A DNA stretch of 64,000 nt from assembly GCA_013396995.1 (NCBI GenBank), contig VWZP01010183.1:62001-126000 (forward strand), read 5' to 3'. The notes beneath the pieces were generated by a model. The model did not search any database and had not been told where the DNA came from. It saw nothing but the letters and a program-made list of their open reading frames with translations. The position numbers were made by a program, and so were the translations under genes. The DNA is from Dicaeum eximium. Lineage: Eukaryota; Chordata; Aves; Passeriformes; Dicaeidae. Below, piece by piece: positions 1 through 11,100 of this stretch (position 1 is its first letter; every line of letters starts with the position of its first letter).

Positions 1-1409
1 CAGCAGTGCAGAACAGCTCACCCTTTGTGCCTGCCCAGGCTCCTCAGCTCCTGCCCCTCGGCTCGCAGCACCCGCTCCCCGCCCTCCTCCCAGATGCTCG
101 GTCTCGGTGGCAGCTCAGCCATGGAGACAGCGCTTTCAGAGCCTGCCAGCCTGGCAGGGATGGCAAGGGGAGCAGTGGAGACGCTCCAGCCGAGGTCCCC
201 TTTGTGTGTGTCCCCGTGTGGCTCGTGCTGATGGCTTTGGATGCTGATGCTGGATGAGGCTCCTGCTGGGACGCCCATCATCACCCCAGCGGGAGCTGCC
301 GGTTGGGGAGGGATGTTCTGCACCCCTGCCTGCTCCTCTGTGTTCATCATCCACCTCCTGCCCGCTGTACTGGCTGCCCGGGAAGGTTTTCTTGGCAGGA
401 GTGTTTGGCTGGGACCGTGCAGCTCTGTCCTGGCTCTCCATTCCTTGTCACCATCCCTTCGCAGGGAGCTGAGGGGTGCTGGTGGTTGCTGTGCCCGTGG
501 TCCTGGTGGCTTTCTGCTTCCTGGGGTGCTGCCTGTGCTGAGGCTGGTGTATTCATATGGGCAGGAGGGAGATGAGCACTGAGCAAGCTGCTGGCCTCAG
601 GACAGGCTGTGTCCTCCTCATGCCAGCTTTGGGCAGAGATGGTCACCAGTGCCAGTGTGGGGCTGGCTGGGTGCACACTGCTCAGGGGAGCTGGGGCTTG
701 GGTCACTCATGCCAAGCTGGAGGGTGGAAGGCAGCACCCTGCTGGTGAACTGCTGGTTAATTTGGTTTGCCACTTTACAGGTATGTGTCACATAAGCACA
801 GCAGCCTGTGCCATGGGCTCTCAGGAGGGCAGCAAGGCTCTCGCTGGATGTCCCAGTCCTGTAGGCCAGGACACCCCAGTGCATTTGGCTCTGCTGTGGG
901 TCCTGTTGGTTGGCACAAGCTGTCCTCAGGGCTGGTGGCTCATGACCAGGTGTGGAGCAGGTTGGCTGGCAGGTGAGGAAGCATCTCCATCGTTCACAGG
1001 TTTGACCCTGAGAGCATCACACCGAGTTCTTCTGGACCTATGAACAGACAGCGCGTGGCCAGGATCTCTTTTGGTAGTGGTAGGGACAAGGAGTGCCAGA
1101 ACACACTCAGATGGTGACTTTATGGCCACCAAAGTTGCTCATCTCTGTTGGAGAACGTGGGAAGCTCAGGCAGAGGATGGCAAGCACTGTGACCTCTCGC
1201 AGCATTACAGCTGGGGCTGAGAACAAGGACAGGGGGAAAGCCCAGGCTGGTGCTGTAGGTGATTGTCACGTTTGCCTGGAAAGCTGCTGGCAGGAAAGGA
1301 CCTGGGGGATGTCGGTCAGTGGCGGCTGACCATGAGCCCAGGTGTGCCCAGGTGGCCAAGAAGGCCAGTGGCACTTGGCTTGTACCAGCCATAGGACCGG
1401 GGCACTGCC

Positions 1410-1926
1410 CATCCCTCTGAGTTGGGCATTGCTGGGCCATCTCCAGTCCTGAGGAGCCCTCACAAGAAAGACACTGAGGGGCTGGAGCGTGTGCAGGGAA
1501 GGGAACGGAGCGGGGGAATGGTCTGGAACACCAGGAGCAGCTGGGGGAGCGGGAAAGGGGCTCAGCCGGGAGAAAAGGAGGCTCGGGGGGACCTTGTGGC
1601 TTTGCACAACTCCTGCCAGGAGGGGACAGCCGGAGGGGGGGGTCAGGCTCTGCTCCCAGGTGAAGTGACAGGACAAGAGGAAATGGCCTCAAGTGGTCCT
1701 GGGGAGGTTTAGGTTGGATATTAGGAAAAATTTCCTCCTTGCTAGGGTGGGCAGGCACAACTGCCCACGGCAGCGGTGGAGTCGCCGTTCCTGAGAGTGT
1801 TCAAAATATGTGTGGGTGTGGCACTTGGGGACGTGGTTTAGTGGTGAACATGGCAGAGCTGGGGGAGTGGTTGGGCTTGGTGATCTTAGAGGGTGATTTC
1901 AATGTAAACAATTCATGATTCTGTGT
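1410..1926 (+). mobile_element. CR1 LINE 3' fragment (intron 1)
   Basis: Sense CR1: the block ggctggagcgtgtgcaggg (1480), gagaaaaggaggctc (1570), gacaagaggaaatggcctc (1672), ttggatattaggaaaaattt (1713) and a tail ending attcatgattctgtg (1912). Good consensus order over about 500 bases. Confidence 0.88.
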
Positions 1927-3164
1927 TTGGAGGAGGTGTCATGGTGCCTGAGCATGACTTGGAACTACATGTGAACACCTCCCTAACCCAGCTGGGGTCT
2001 CATGTTGTCCAGTTCCCAGCCTGGTGGGATTCTTGAGAGCAAAGGGGTGCAGCACTGGTGCAGGAGAGCTGGGCAGTTGGACACTGGGGAGCAGGAGGAG
2101 CAGCTGCACTGGCCTAGAGAAACCCTCTGAGATGTTTGCTGGTGGCTACATAAGACCCCCATGGTGCTTTGTGATGTCTCTGTGCTTTCCCACGTGTGTT
2201 TTGGCAGCTGGTGCCCCTCTTTGCCCTCTTGCTCCACTCATCCCACTCTCAGAGTGGAGTCTCTAGTATTTGTCCACCGGCTGGCAGCAGCTCCCAGGGA
2301 CATCCCTGGGTGAGGTTTTGGCCAATTGCCTGAAGAGCAGGATCTTCCTGGGGGATTCCTGCATCTGCCGTGTCTCTCTAGGGCTGGGGAGATGGGACAG
2401 GATGGCATGGGGGGAGCACACTGGGGCTGGCACATGGCTCCTCCCCAGCCCCACAGGTCCCCCGGCTGGGAGAGCGAGGGTGGGCCGTGGCTCTCTTGGG
2501 TGCTTGGAGCTGGCTGGGCAGCGAGGTTTGGGGAATGGGAGTGGTGCAGATGTTGGTGTATGGACACTGGAACAGCCCAGCATGGCCAGGCTCAAAGTGG
2601 GTTCCTAAATGCCCTGTGAAAAATTCATGTGTGCACACCCCCCTAGCGCTGCTGCTCACGCTGTTGCAAACCCCCCTTGCAGGTGTTTAACCCCCTGGGG
2701 GGAGTGGAGAAACAGAAATGTTTTGCTGAAAGCCTGCTCTCGTTTTTCCTGAGAGGGAAAAAGATTCCCAAACGTATTGTGGCTCCAGTTCATTTGTCTG
2801 CCCATTCCCTGGGGCTGTAGTTGCTCTTCATGTCTAGGGTGGGGATGGGGGAAGCACATCATCTTGCTCCAAAAGTAATTAAAGTCAGGGATAATTTTTC
2901 TGCAGGAGGGTGGAACCCTGGGAAGGCGACAGGAACAAGTCTGGGACTGAGCGCGTCAGAATCTGCTTTTTATTGTGGCTGCTGAGCTAAATATATCCAG
3001 AGAGGCACAGAGCAGTTCCCATGCGTCTGCTGAGCGGGGTGAGGGGTGCAGGGGTGCTCTGTCCTGCCTGCCCTGCCAGGCTCACCCTGTGCCCCCAAGC
3101 ACAGCCCAGGGTTTGGCCCTCCTGGGCTTTGCTCCTGGCTGGGTGAGGATCAGAGATTCATGGG

Positions 3165-3412
3165 TGAAGCTGTGTCAAGGCAGGTTTAGGTTGGATCCCA
3201 GAGAAAGGTTCTTACCCCAGAGGGTGCTGGCACTGCCCAGGGAATGGGCACGGCCCCGAGGCTGCCAGAGCTCCAGGAGAGTTTGGACAGCGCTCGCAGG
3301 GGTGCACAGGGAGGGATTGTTGGGGTGTCTGTGCAGGGCTGGGGTTGGACGGGATGATCCTGGTGAGTCCCTTCCAGCCCTGGAGATTCCTGATTCTGAG
3401 TCCCGATCCACA
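3165..3412 (+). mobile_element. CR1 LINE 3' fragment (intron 1)
   Basis: Shows aggtttaggttggatccc (3182), ggttcttaccccagagggtg (3208), tgcccagggaatgggcac (3235) and ggttggacgggatgatcctg (3343), the 3' end of an older CR1 subfamily. Confidence 0.8.
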
Positions 3413-4287
3413 CAGCGGCTGCTCAGGTCTCGATGTGGCTTGCCAGGGATGTGGTTTGAAGGAATTAATAGCTGTGTTTATGGAGCACCCGGGGACGGGA
3501 GCTGTGCAGTCATTAGCACTAATGAGAGCTATCTGCATGGCGCTTGGCTCCAAACTCCTTTCTCCATGAGTCCCCTGGGAGCCTCCAGCTTCCTGCAGCC
3601 GGTGCATCCACCACAGCCGGAGCTGTGCAGCCCGCAGAGGAGCAGTGTCTGTGCCGGTCCAGCCGCTCTACCCTCAAATTTCCAGGCAGGGATTGAGTGC
3701 AGTGGGTGGGATGTGATGGGTGGGTCAGGCTCCCTGCCCAAGCCAGGAGCCAGCGCAGCCTCACCTGTCCCAGTCCCATCGGCGAGGCCAGGGCTGGGGA
3801 CAGTTTTTGGGCTGGGTGGTGGTTTGCTTCAAACGGTGAGGACTGTCTTGTCACGGTTTTGCATTTTGCATTTCAAGCCTTTGTAGCTGCAATTTGATGT
3901 GTCTGTGTCGGTAGTGAGTGGGGCTGTGCTGTGGCCTGGCTGCCCCAGTCCCTGCTGGGGCTGATCTGGTGCCATGGCCCCTGTCTGTGCCCAGCCCTGC
4001 CAGGGCCATCGGGGTGAAGGAGCCAGCACAGCGTGAGGGCTGCTGGCCGGGGCTGCTGGGCCAGGGGCAGCTCTGGGTGCGGGCTCTGTGCCCAGCCCTG
4101 CCTGTCACCTCATTCGTGAGGTGTCTGCTGGTGTGTCTGGGATGTCTCAGCCTCTGTTCTCAGCTACAGACAGGTCAGGGTTATGGCTGGCTGCTGGAGC
4201 TGAAGCATCCCCTCCCTGTATGCTCTGTGCCACAGACAGAGGTGCTGCCCATCCCCTGCCTGCATGAGCAACGTTTCCAGCAGGGCT

Positions 4288-4850
4288 TGTAGAATGTCCT
4301 GAGCTGGAAGGGACCCTCAAGGTTCACTGACTCCAGCTCCTGGTCCTGTGCTGGTCCACCCCAGCAATCCCACTCTGTGCCTGAGAATGTTGTCCAGGAG
4401 TTTTGGCAGCCTCGGGGCTGTGCCCATTCCCTGGGGAGCCTGGGCAGTGCCCAGCACCCTCTGGGAGAAGAAACTTTTTTTAATATCCAACCTAGCCCTC
4501 CCCTGGCACAGCTCCAGCCATTGCATTGGGTTCTGTCACTGGTCACAGAGAGCAGAGATCAGAGCTGCTCCTTGTGAGGAAGCTGCAGACCTCAATAAGA
4601 TCTGACCTCAGGCTGCTTTCGTCCAGTCTGAACCAGCCAAGTGACCTCAACTGCTTCTCATGTGGTTTCTCAAGGCCCTCCACCATTCTTATGTCCCCCC
4701 TCTGGACACTCCCTAATACCTTTATGTCCTGCTTACACTGTGGTGCCCAAAACTGCACACAGCATTCAAGGTGAGGCTGCAGCAGTGCAGAGCAGTGGGG
4801 AACAGTCTTTTCCCTCTGGTTGTACTGGACTAGACACACTCTAGGATCAC
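4288..4850 (-). mobile_element. CR1 LINE 3' fragment, antisense (intron 1)
   Basis: Plus-strand reading starts at the CR1 3' end (tggaagggaccctcaagg) and runs back through the consensus: tgcccattccctggggagcc, aatatccaacctagccc, ctcctctggacactcc-like and tgtggtgcccaaaactgcac (4740). It ends about 80 bases before exon 2. Confidence 0.88.
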
Positions 4851-4933
4851 AGGATGGGCTGTGCTTGCATCCTCAGGACCAGACTGGTGTCCCCCAAGAC
4901 AGTGCTGCCCTCAGTCTGCTTCTCTTCCCGTAG

Positions 4934-5156
4934 GATCCGTCCGCAGCTGCCCAAAGAGAAGATAGAGGGATGTCACATCTGTACCTCGGTGACACCTGGA
5001 GAGCCCCAGGTGCTGCTGGGGAAGGACAAGGCCTTCACCTATGACTTTGTCTTTGACCTGGACACGTGGCAGGAGCGGATCTACACAACATGTATGGGGA
5101 AGCTCATCGAGGGCTGCTTCGAGGGCTACAATGCCACTGTGCTGGCCTACGGGCAG
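4934..5156 (+). CDS. KIF21B exon 2: motor N-terminus
   Basis: Follows acceptor ...cttcccgtag and ends before gtacag. Reads [18 protein letters not shown] and onward to NATVLAYGQ, about residues 16-89. It carries the first strands of the kinesin head and the start of the P-loop (GQ|TGAGKT), which is interrupted by the intron. The first base completes the last codon of exon 1. Confidence 0.95.
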
Positions 5157-8100
5157 GTACAGGCTCTGTCCTCAGCGTGGGCTCTCCAGGGATACCAGAG
5201 GGGGCATCTGTGGAAGTTAAGGAAGGTGGAGGGTGTGTGAGATCCTGGGTGTGGAGAGAACAGAATTGTCCCTGGCTGGGTGAGAGCTGGGGGCAGGGGT
5301 GGCCTTGGGTAGGAAGAGGGGGTGGCAGGGCTGGGAGTGTGGGAGCTGACGTGTTGCTGGGGGTCACAGTGGCTCAGCGAGGGTGTTTGCGGAGCCTGAA
5401 GTAGCAGAGGGAAAATGTGGGGTGCACTGGGCAGGGCTGAGCCTGGCAGGGCCCCTCCTGTCTCTGCACAGACGGGCGCAGGGAAGACCTACACCATGGG
5501 CACCGGCTTCGACATGAGCACCTCGGAGGAGGAGCAGGGCATCATCCCCAGGGCCATCAGCCACCTCTTCAGTGGCATCGAGGAGCGCAGGCGGGCGGCA
5601 CAGAGCCAGGGCGTGGCAGCACCCGAGTTCAAAGTCAGCGCCCAGTTCTTGGAGGTGAGTGCTGGGAGGTCAGGGGGACCCTATGGCCCTGCCCTGTCCT
5701 TGCTCCTGTGCCCTGGGCTCCTCGAGGTGTCCTGAGTGGTTCCTGACAGCTGGACCCTGTGACAAGCGTGGGACTGGGGGTGTGTGCTGGTGCAGTGGGG
5801 ACTCAAAGCACCTACGTGTTGTTGACCTCATGATGGCTAAAACTGGGTGGAGGGAGCTCCCACCATGGATAAGGGTCTTAAGGCTTGGTCCCCTGGGGAT
5901 CCAGGGTCTCTGGGCTGTTTCACCCCTGTTTGAGGTCAAGGATAGCCTGCTGCCTTGGACCAGAGTTCCCAGTGAAACAAGAGGAGAAGAAAGTGCCACT
6001 CTTGGTGGGGAAAGGCTTGAGGAAGGACTGTGCTATTTTCCATGTCCTTGTTGCATCTCTGACCTTGGGAATGCATCCTCTCCTGCCTCTGTCCTGGCTT
6101 CTCCTATTCAAAAGCCTCTTCTATAAACTGCTTCATTCCTGGAGAATTTTTTTCTGGGAAGCCCATGGACTCAGTGTGTTGCCAGTATTTTTCCTGGGGG
6201 TTGCTCCTGGGCTGAAAGAGCAAAGAGGTGCAAGTGGGAACTGTTTTAAGGCCCCAGTGGGAAAGCACAGGGCGGTGCTGAGCAAAGCTGAGCTCCCAAG
6301 CAAGCTTCATCTGGTTGACGTTGTGACCTGGGATGCACCCAGAGGAGATGGGCAGGGAAGGGCCCTATGCTGTGATCTTGCCTCCTGGTGGCTTTGTTGG
6401 CCATCACATCTGGGTGTCTTCAAATGTTGATGGCTTGGAGAGGGCCCAAAGTCACTTCCTTGCTGGAGAAATCCTTCCCACTTATGTCTCCATCTGCAGA
6501 GCCCTTGTTAGCTCCTGTGGTGCTGTTGTGTTCTCCCATTCCCACCCTTGGCCTAACCAAGCTCTTGGTTGCCTGCCCAATTGTGCTCAGTTTGTGGGGC
6601 TTCTCTTCAGGGATCCTTTGTGCTGGGATGCAAATGGGGACAATTTCCTGCCTGTCCTGAAGTCCTGTGTGGCTAAAGCAGCACATGGCCACATCAGGCA
6701 CTGGTCACCAACCCTGCTGTCCTGGCAGGGGCACAGGACTTGTCCCAGCTGATCCCTGTCTTGTGACTTTGCTCCTGTGAGCAGGTTTAAACCTTGGAGG
6801 AGCCTGGTGGCACGTGGGGCAGCCAGGGACAGATTAGTCTGATCCCTTCTGCTGGCCAGGAACCTGCAATCCTTGGGTGACCCAGTGGTCTGCACTGGGG
6901 TGTGGCTGCAAGAGGTGACATTGAATGGAGGTAGCAGGGGGACAGATGGGCAGGGGTGTCCCTCCACCCCAGGCTGAGGTGGGACACTGCAGAGTTAAGA
7001 TATGGATGAGTCAGGTCTGGGGCAGCAGGGTTTTCCTGCTTGTTCAGCACTCCCCGGTCCCCCTTATCCCCTTTCCACCTGACAGAGATGACCTTGAGCT
7101 GTGCTGAGAGCGGGGTTTCATTGCTTGTGTGGCCAGGTGAGCCAGGAAGGTCAGGGGATGTCTGCTCAGTGGAGCTGCTTGTGTTCCAGCACCAGGAACT
7201 GGACAGGTTTGGGCAGCAGACACCAACCCAGGCTGCAGCTCAGAGCTTTGCAGGGCAAGTTCTAGAGCACCAGTCTGATGAGGAGTAGCTGAGGGAACTG
7301 GGGGTGCTCAGCTTGGAGAAGAGGAAGCTCAGGGGAGCCTTTCTCTCTACAACGTCCAGACAGGAGGGTGGGGCCAGATGGGGGTCGAGCTGTGCTCCCA
7401 GGGACAAGGAACAGGAAGAGAGGAAACAGCCTCAAGTTGTGTCAGTTGGGGCTTAGATTGGATATTAGGAAAATTTTCTTCCTTGATTGTGGTCTGGCAT
7501 TGGCACAGGCTGCCCAGGGCAGCAGTGGAGTCACCATCCCTGGAAGTGGCCAGGAGATGTGTAGGTGTGGCATCTGGGGGACATGGTTTAGTGGTGAGCA
7601 TGGCAGTGCCAGGGTAGATGGTTGGACTTGATTATCTTAGAGGGCTTTTCCAGTCTGAAGCATTCCATGATTCTGTGCATCTCCTCTCTGCATGCACATG
7701 CCTGTGCCTTCTCTCCGACACATGCACACACCGCAGCTCCCCTGCTCAGCCTTGCAGGCACAGGGCTGTGTGAGCACACAGAGCTATGGGAGCAGGGTGC
7801 CAGAGGGCAGCTCCTGCCAGTGCTGCACTGCCAGGCTTGAGCAGCCTCGTGCTTCCTCTGCTCACCCCCTGCCCACTGCTGCCCTGCTCAGCTCTACAAC
7901 GAGGAGATCCTGGACCTGTTCGACAGCACGCGCGACCCCGATGCACGCCACCGCAAATCCAACATCAAAATCCACGAGGATGCCAGTGGGAGCATCTACA
8001 CCACGGGGGTCACATCACGCCTCATCAGCTCACAGGATGAGGTGGGTGCAGGACAGGGCAGACACAGAGCAGGGGTGGCAGCTGGGTGCACTGGCCAGGG

Positions 8101-11100
8101 ATCAGTGGCTATGTGAGGACAGCTTGGTGTGGGGAGATCTCTCCCAGGGTGGGAGTGCAGTCCTAGGGGCATTCTGGAAAAGGTCAGTGTGTCCACTGAG
8201 CTGCACAGGGTCTGTCCTGACTCCCTGGAAGGGTGCTTTAAGGTTTGCTTCCCTGTCTGGTGTCATTGTAGCTGATCCAGTGCCTAAAACAAGGAGCTCT
8301 TTCCCGCACCACTGCCAGCACCCAGATGAACGTGCAGAGCTCCCGATCCCATGCCATCTTCACTATTCACCTGTGCCAGACAAGACTGTGTTCCCGCCCA
8401 GAGCTGGTGAGATATGGTTCTGCCTCATGGCCAGGCTGTTCTTGGGTTCCATACCCAGGTGATGCATGAAGTTCCCTTGGGAAGGGGAGAGGGTTTGAAG
8501 TCTGGCAGAGAGGCAGGGATTTTTCTGTCTTCTTTCCAGTGATAGCCTGCGTTAGGATTTAATGGGAGCTGAGGGTGAGCTGATCCAAGGCAGGATGGCT
8601 CAGAGCAAGCTGCTCTTGGGATCCTGTCCCCTGGGATCTCTGGGATCCTGTCCCCTGGGATCTCTGGGGGGCTGGAAATGGAGGGTGAATGCTTAGACTC
8701 TCACTGATGTCTGAATGAAGGCAAGGGAGCCTCTGCCGGCTGCAGTCTGGGGTGGTGACCCCTCATGTGTCCCTGGCTGCAGGTGAATGGGGAGGTGAGC
8801 AGCCTTCTGGATGGATCCCAACCCGCTGCTGAGTACGAGACCTTGACAGCCAAGTTTCACTTTGTGGACCTGGCTGGCTCGGAGAGGCTGAAGCGGACGG
8901 GTGCCACTGGCGAGAGAGCCAAGGAAGGGATCTCCATCAACTGTGGGCTGGTACGGCACTGGGCTGCACTGGTGGGCAGGGCAGTGGCGAGGCAAGGCCT
9001 GCCAGGGAAAGCCTGTGACACCTGGGGGTCTTGCTTGGAGCTGCCCTGGGCTGTTGGGGTACGGCTGTCTTGGTTGGGGTTTGTGCTGCCTCTGCCTGCT
9101 GGCAAGAACACGCACAGTGCCAGAGTGAGAGCACAGCTCTGCTGCCAAAGGAGACTTGTGCTGTGGGGAGGGGTGCAGCTGGGCACAGGGGTGCAGGTCC
9201 CAAAAGGGTGGGATCTGCTAATCAGAGCTAAAAAACCCACTCTGGGGCTTGATGCTTCTTCTCAGTGCAGCATGGGAGAGAGGCACAGCCCAGGCTAAGG
9301 GAAGCCCCCTGCATGCCCCTAGTGCAACCCAACCCCAGGCCTGGTGTGCTGGCTACATGGCAGCTGTATCCTCAGCCAGGGCTGAATCTGGGGGGCTTCC
9401 CTTTTTGTTGGTAGCTGGCCTTGGGGAATGTCATCAGTGCCCTTGGAGACCAGAGCAAGAAAGTTGTGCACGTGCCCTACCGTGACTCCAAGCTCACCCG
9501 CCTGCTGCAGGATTCCCTCGGGGGCAACAGGTAAGGGGGTCCTGGGGGGGCTGAGCTTGGGGTGAGGGCTACAGGGGCTGAGGGGGCTCTGGAGCTATGT
9601 AGGAGCTATCTCAGGACTCCAGTGGCTGCGTGGTGAGGAGCAGATGCCTCCTTCCAGGCATGGCATGACACTGCAGATGTAAAGACTGTGGCTCCTCATC
9701 AGCCTCAGGTGCAATTAGCAGCTTTCAGAATCAGCTGAGTCAGAATCAGCTGATGCAAAACCTTTCTGACTCCTCACAGATCTGGGACTTGGCAAGTGAT
9801 GGGGCCCAGCATGGGACTGAATTCCCTGCCTCTTTTCCAAAGAGGGAGGCATCGAGGAAGGGCTGCCTTTGCCCAGTGCTGTGTGACATGCTTGAGGGGT
9901 CTTGTGGGTGCTCTGGCTCTGGGAGGGATGAACCCAATTCATACCTTGTTTTACAACCCAGAAGGGCCCAGGATGGGCTTCATCCAGGATGGGTGTCTGG
10001 GAGCACGTGGTCTGTGCTGAGTCCTGGGTTTCCACCTGCTGGGTTGCTGAGCTGTGCCGGGACTGTGTTTCACCCTGCCCTTGTGTCCCCAAGCCAAACC
10101 ATCATGATTGCCTGTGTGAGCCCCTCTGACCGGGATTTCATGGAGACCCTGAACACGCTCAAGTACGCGAACCGGGCCCGCAACATCAAGAACAAGGTGG
10201 TGGTGAACCAGGACAAGACGAGCCAGCAGATCAGCGCCCTGCGGGCTGAGATCGCCCGGCTGCAGATGGAGCTGATGGAGTACAAGGCAGTGAGTGTCCT
10301 GCTGTCACCCTGCCAGCAGGGAACCACAGCAGCCAGTTGTTCACTGCCCCCCAGTGGGATGGGGGAGAGAACTGGAAGAGTAACAGTGAGAAAACTCCTT
10401 GGTTTAGACACAGTTTAAGAAGTAAAGCAAACCAAGGAACTCATTCCCAATGTCCCATCACAGGGAGGTGTTCAGCCATCCCCAGCCCAGCAGAGCTCTG
10501 TCAAGTGTAAGAGTGACTTGGGACAACATTCCAGGCATCCCTTGTTTCTTCATCCTTCCCCCAGCTTTATATGCTGGTTTGGGATATCCCTGTAGTGGGT
10601 CATCCCACTAGCTATCCCAGTAGCTGTCCTGGATGTGTCCCCCCAGCTCCTTGTGAACCCCTGGCCCAACACTGGTGGGTCAGGGTGGGGGGCAGAACAG
10701 CTCCTGACTCAGCAGGAGCTAAATCACCTCTGTGGGATCAGTGCTGTTTTCAGCACAGATCCCAAACACAGCACCACACAAAAGCTACTGTGAGGAAAAT
10801 GAACTCCACCAAAGGTAAACCCAGCTGATGGAGTGACCCTGGTGAGGAGGCAGAGACAGGTGCAGAAAGCCCCCTCCCTGTGTTTGAATTGGGGCAGGTT
10901 TAGTGGGACAGACCCTCCTGCCTCCCATCCCCTGCCTTCTAGGACTAACTGCTAGGAGGAGTCAGGAGCCTTAAGAAACAGGATCTCAGCTCCTGCCTGT
11001 CAAGGCAGGACCTCGGCCAGGTTTTGGGGGTGGTAAGGCAGGGAGAAGCCCTGAAGCATCTCTCACCATCTGCATGTTCAGCTCAGACTTTCCTGGTCTC

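Larger units (their letters stand above)
1..4933 (+). other. KIF21B intron 1 (3' part), no exon seen
   Basis: This stretch precedes the first recognisable KIF21B exon. The exon at 4934 opens with one base that completes a codon, so a coding exon 1 (about 15 codons in vertebrate orthologues) must lie upstream. I looked for the short exon 1 motor start and did not find it here. Long open frames in this interval, such as 2975-3886, are GC-rich chance frames and the last overlaps a CR1 copy. Recognisable content is three CR1 fragments (1410-1926, 3165-3412, 4288-4850). Confidence 0.7.

Noticed and set aside
2975..3886. 303-codon plus-strand frame in KIF21B intron 1
   Set aside because: It overlaps a CR1 fragment (3165-3412), is driven by GC-rich composition and resembles no protein family.
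1..4933. Search for KIF21B exon 1 and promoter in the window
   Set aside because: No frame with the short conserved start of the kinesin-4 head followed by a fitting donor was found, so exon 1 is taken to lie off the left edge.
7692..8462. 256-codon plus-strand frame over KIF21B exons 4 and 5
   Set aside because: It is a different frame from the kinesin reading and crosses introns; the motor sequence clearly uses the other frame.
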